Of a stretch of 64,000 nt of DNA, positions 60,936 through 64,000 are shown one piece after another. The stretch's first letter is position 1. The number at the start of each line of letters is the position of its first letter. A model generated the notes under the pieces. It did not search any database. It was not told the origin of the DNA and saw only the letters and a list, made by a program, of their open reading frames with translations. Both the position numbers and the translations under genes were made by a program. This stretch comes from Cristatella mucedo. Lineage: Eukaryota > Bryozoa > Phylactolaemata > Cristatellidae. The stretch covers positions 188,001 through 252,000 of the forward strand of contig WPIO01000148.1 of the NCBI GenBank assembly GCA_009760855.2. Direction: 5' to 3'.

Positions 60936-61105
60936 AAGGGTTAGCTGATTTAACATCCTTATTTATATAGCAGCAGAGAAGCCTTCACTGCTGTCACCAC
61001 AGCGTTCATTGGAAAATAAAGGATCCCGCACTGCAGGACTCGAATCCACAACCTTGGTTGCAAAGAGCGAGCACCTTACCTCCTGGGCTAAGACCCAGGA
61101 GCCAT
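60935..61105 (-). mobile_element. SINE E
   Basis: Minus strand: ttagctgatttaacatcc, gaagccttcactgctgtcac, caggactcgaatccacaacc, cacctcctgggctaagaccc-like head. Confidence 0.7.
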
Positions 61106-62214
61106 ACTGAACCAGCAGGAAGACCTAGCATCAATGAGTGACATAGTTTGCATGCACATATTGTGTTTCACTACCTTAGTTTTGTGCCGTATGGTGCAGT
61201 TTGGTTTGGTGCCTTTTCTTTCCAAACTTTTCATGGGATAGCAGCTCTACTGATTAGCTTTGCATGCATTACCCCTTTGCCCGGTGCTTGTTGCAACATA
61301 TGTGCTATTGCTGCTTCAAACGCGTATAGTCTTCTGCTGCTGCTCATACTTTTAATCTACCAAACATGTATTAAATTTTCTTTGTGGCAGGTAATGCTGC
61401 CGTCAACTGTCGAGCAAGCTTATGTGAATTCGTTAAGCTCGAATAGCTCAAATAGCAGAGGAAACTCCTCTGCTGTACCAGTCTTCAGACTTGGTTTGTT
61501 TTCAATTAGTGAACATGCAAAGTGCTTTCAAATAAGCCTTTCATTTGCCGGCGCCCTGACTCGCAATATGTGGGAGAAATGGGAAATGTAAGTGTAGCCT
61601 AAGGTAGACTAAGGTTGCCACATTCAGCGTTGGTAAGAAGTCATGTTCCCAGTCGACATCGGGGCAGAGTGGAAGAAAGAGGGCTAGTGATGCAATAACT
61701 GCCCTTGCAGCGATTTGCTATTCAGCCTGAATGGATGTAGGCACCTGATTTTTATACATGAAAGGCTAGCTGCAGTGGTTACTAATGATTGACGATATTG
61801 GTTCGATGTGCTTAACGAAGTGTGTCCATGGCATAGCACATCACAAGCCATACTGCAGAAGGTTCACTAAGCTAACCACTTTGGTCGAAAACCAAAGCAG
61901 CAGCTGCTGCTGCATAAAGAGTAGTGCGACTGTCGATGCAGCACTCCCTAATTAGTTGCAAATGAGCTTGGCTGCCCATGTGGAAGGCATGGCCCGTGGA
62001 GGCTCTTGTGGCTGAGCATTGCAGTCTAATGGTCATCTGATCACTTAGAGTGGCCCGGCAAGCTAGCTGGTACGGCTTTCAGCTTGCAGCTGCAGTGGCA
62101 TGCTGAAGCCATCACTCGGCTGTTTGCTCAGCTCGATGCAACAACGATCGATGCAGATCACTGCTGCCCTCGCCGACCTCCTCAGGATGAAATCAAAGAT
62201 TCGTTTGAGATTCC

Positions 62215-62420
62215 TCACATAATAATAATAATAATAATGCACTTGATAAAGCGCCCTCAGAGAACCCAATCTCTTTCTAGGTGCTTTACATTTGCTGCAA
62301 AGGGAAATGCAATTGAATGGCGAGTAATATCATGCTTGATAAACATCATGAATAACATGGTTAGGGGTGACATGCACAGGGTCAGCATGCAAATGTGGTT
62401 AGTGGCAGCATGCACATTGA
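62215..62420 (-). mobile_element. LINE A 3' end
   Basis: AAT units, the gagaacccaatctctttc block and ggttaggggtgacatgcac: the terminal 200 bases of LINE A, well preserved. Confidence 0.75.
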
Positions 62421-62536
62421 CTTTGCGACGATAACGCCAAGCCCGAGAGTATCTGAGGCTGTGGCTGTCTGTGTTTGGAGGTGTCACGTGCCTAATCATA
62501 GAATTTGCCCAGTCCCAGTGGCCGTTGAGTCTCTGA

Positions 62537-62785
62537 TATAATGTATCTCCGTATGTAAGTCTACAAAGCCACAAAGACTATGGGGGGGGGTTACGCAGGA
62601 GAGTTTTGCATAGCACATTCACAGCCTAAGCAGCTTGTGGTATGTATTCGGTAGCAAACAGACTTCATCTCATGCAATAAAGAGAAAGTGGGAAGCATAA
62701 CAGAGTCAGTAGAGCAGTTGAGGTAGTGAGTAGCATGGACAAGGGTGTGCAATAGTCGGCAGAAGGAGAGTCTACCGTTTCGTAT
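62537..62785 (-). mobile_element. LINE B 3' end
   Basis: taatgtatctccgtatgtaa, a run of G, then ttacgcaggagagttttgca and further 3' coding remnants. Confidence 0.7.
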
Positions 62786-63232
62786 CATATCATGGCCAGA
62801 AGTGAAGCCCTAGAACGTTTGGGCTGAAAAAAACTGAATGTTAGAGCAGCACATTTTGACCGTTTGCAAGCTCAAGTCTAATTCAACAGCGCAGTCGAGT
62901 GCTTGCACGCAGCAACTTACATCAGTAAGAGCCAAGTTAGGTACTTAGCTTTGAGAATATGGGGCATGTATAAGAGAATGCTTTGATAGCAACAGAACTT
63001 TACTTCCCTGCATGTTTTAATATGGGGTAGCATGGCTGTCTACACCTCATGGTGTCAATGCTCACAACACCAACTAGCCTGCCTGTATGATTATTGAGAT
63101 GTATATAATCATAGCATGTGCTGCATTTATCGTTACACGTCTGCTTTAACAGATTGTTGCTTTGCCACGTATAGTGCCTGACTACACTTCTGCGACTTAC
63201 TAAGCCATAGTGCTAACTATAATTGAGCAAAG

Positions 63233-63233
<1 letters not shown>

Positions 63234-63292
<59 letters not shown>

Positions 63293-63344
63293 TCACTCTC
63301 ACTCTCTCACTCTCTCTCACTCTCTCTCTCTCTCTCACTCTCTC

Positions 63345-63425
<81 letters not shown>
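63234..63425 (+). repeat. (CT)n with CACT interruptions
   Basis: About 190 bp of CT, with several CACTCT units in the middle. Confidence 0.95.
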
Positions 63426-63427
<2 letters not shown>

Positions 63428-63654
63428 CATTCGCACCTACTCTCACTCTCATTCTTTGTCTGTCTGTGTCTCTCTGATAGATGCCTGCATAACTCATGTG
63501 TCCTCTCTCCTTCTGACTATATTACCTAGCTACCATACTCGTGCACTAGTTTAAGATATTAATAGCTTAGTACTTGACAAAGTGTTTCAGCTCGACTGTT
63601 TCAGCTCGTAGCATAGCATTCTAGCCCGTGCCATTGCCTACATTTTGCACTGGC

Positions 63655-63940
63655 GAGCAGTGACACACGAGAGGAGAACTCTCCTGCTGCTGACTAAGGC
63701 ACATCCTTCCCAGCCGTCCTGAGCTGCTACTTCCGTGCTACTCACTACCTCTACTGCTTTTCTGAATCAGCTATGCTTCTAACTTTCTCTTTGTTGCATG
63801 AGGTGAAGCCTGTTGGCTACCAGATGCATACCGAAAGCTGCTTAGGCTGTGAGTGTGCTGTGCAGAACTCTTCTGTGTAACGCCCAAATAGTCTTTGTTG
63901 CTTTTGGACATGCAGATGGAGATACATTACCTTACATGCA
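63655..63940 (+). mobile_element. LINE B 3' end
   Basis: Plus strand: cgtcctgagctgctacttcc, then ggctaccagatgcataccg and the 3' UTR ending gatggagatacattacctta. Confidence 0.7.
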
Positions 63941-64000
63941 CCCATTTAGGCAGGCATATTTTTATGCACACACATACGCATGCATGCCCGTACTTGAGAG

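Larger units (their letters stand above)
60295..64000 (+). other. Intron after exon 19 (3' end not in window)
   Basis: Contains LINE A fragments, SINE E (60935-61105), two LINE B ends (62537-62785 minus and 63655-63940 plus), and a 190-bp CT tract. No III-S4 exon was found. 61110-62200 and 62790-63230 show nothing I recognise. Confidence 0.65.

Noticed and set aside
61148-61591. 147-aa plus-strand frame after exon 19, considered as a further Cav1 exon
   Set aside because: No S4-like Arg/Lys spacing or Cav motif, and no in-phase acceptor and donor pair with the III-S4 sequence.

Overview
This is a window from a large, intron-rich animal genome. The one gene I can support is on the plus strand: the middle of a voltage-gated calcium channel alpha-1 subunit of the Cav1 (L-type) class. 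Nineteen exons, all with GT-AG introns, join in one reading frame of about 853 residues with no stop or frameshift. They run from domain I segment S2 (977) to domain III segment S3 (60294). The start of the gene lies before position 1, and III-S4 onward lies beyond 64000. Exons make up about 4% of the window.

Layout. 977-15388 encodes domain I: S2-S3, S4, S5, the pore with its filter glutamate, and S6. 25237-31222 encodes the I-II linker, including a canonical AID helix that binds the beta subunit. 35119-39126 encodes domain II with a second filter glutamate. 48482-53282 encodes the II-III linker, including an inferred 44-nt exon. 53546-60294 encodes III-S1 to S3. The order and spacing of motifs are those of a functional channel that conducts calcium across the plasma membrane in response to depolarisation.

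The introns are packed with retrotransposon debris and simple repeats. I see two non-LTR (LINE) families, A and B, whose C-terminal reverse transcriptase regions resemble the CR1/L2/Rex1 group. There are three tRNA-like SINE families (C, D, E), which I named here. The 3' end of SINE D matches the 3' end of LINE A, which suggests a LINE/SINE partnership. SINEs nested in LINE A give a relative insertion order. Two 188-bp copies of an unrecognised palindromic element lie at 49505-49692 and 58393-58580. Long (GA)n/(CT)n, (TA)n and (TATG)n tracts are common.

The organism is a non-vertebrate-looking metazoan; the exon and intron layout is like that of vertebrate Cav genes, but I cannot name a phylum. 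There is no prokaryotic gene, CRISPR array, rRNA or convincing functional tRNA. I found no wholly new system. The items most worth a second look are the palindromic element, the SINE/LINE tail match and the small linker exon.
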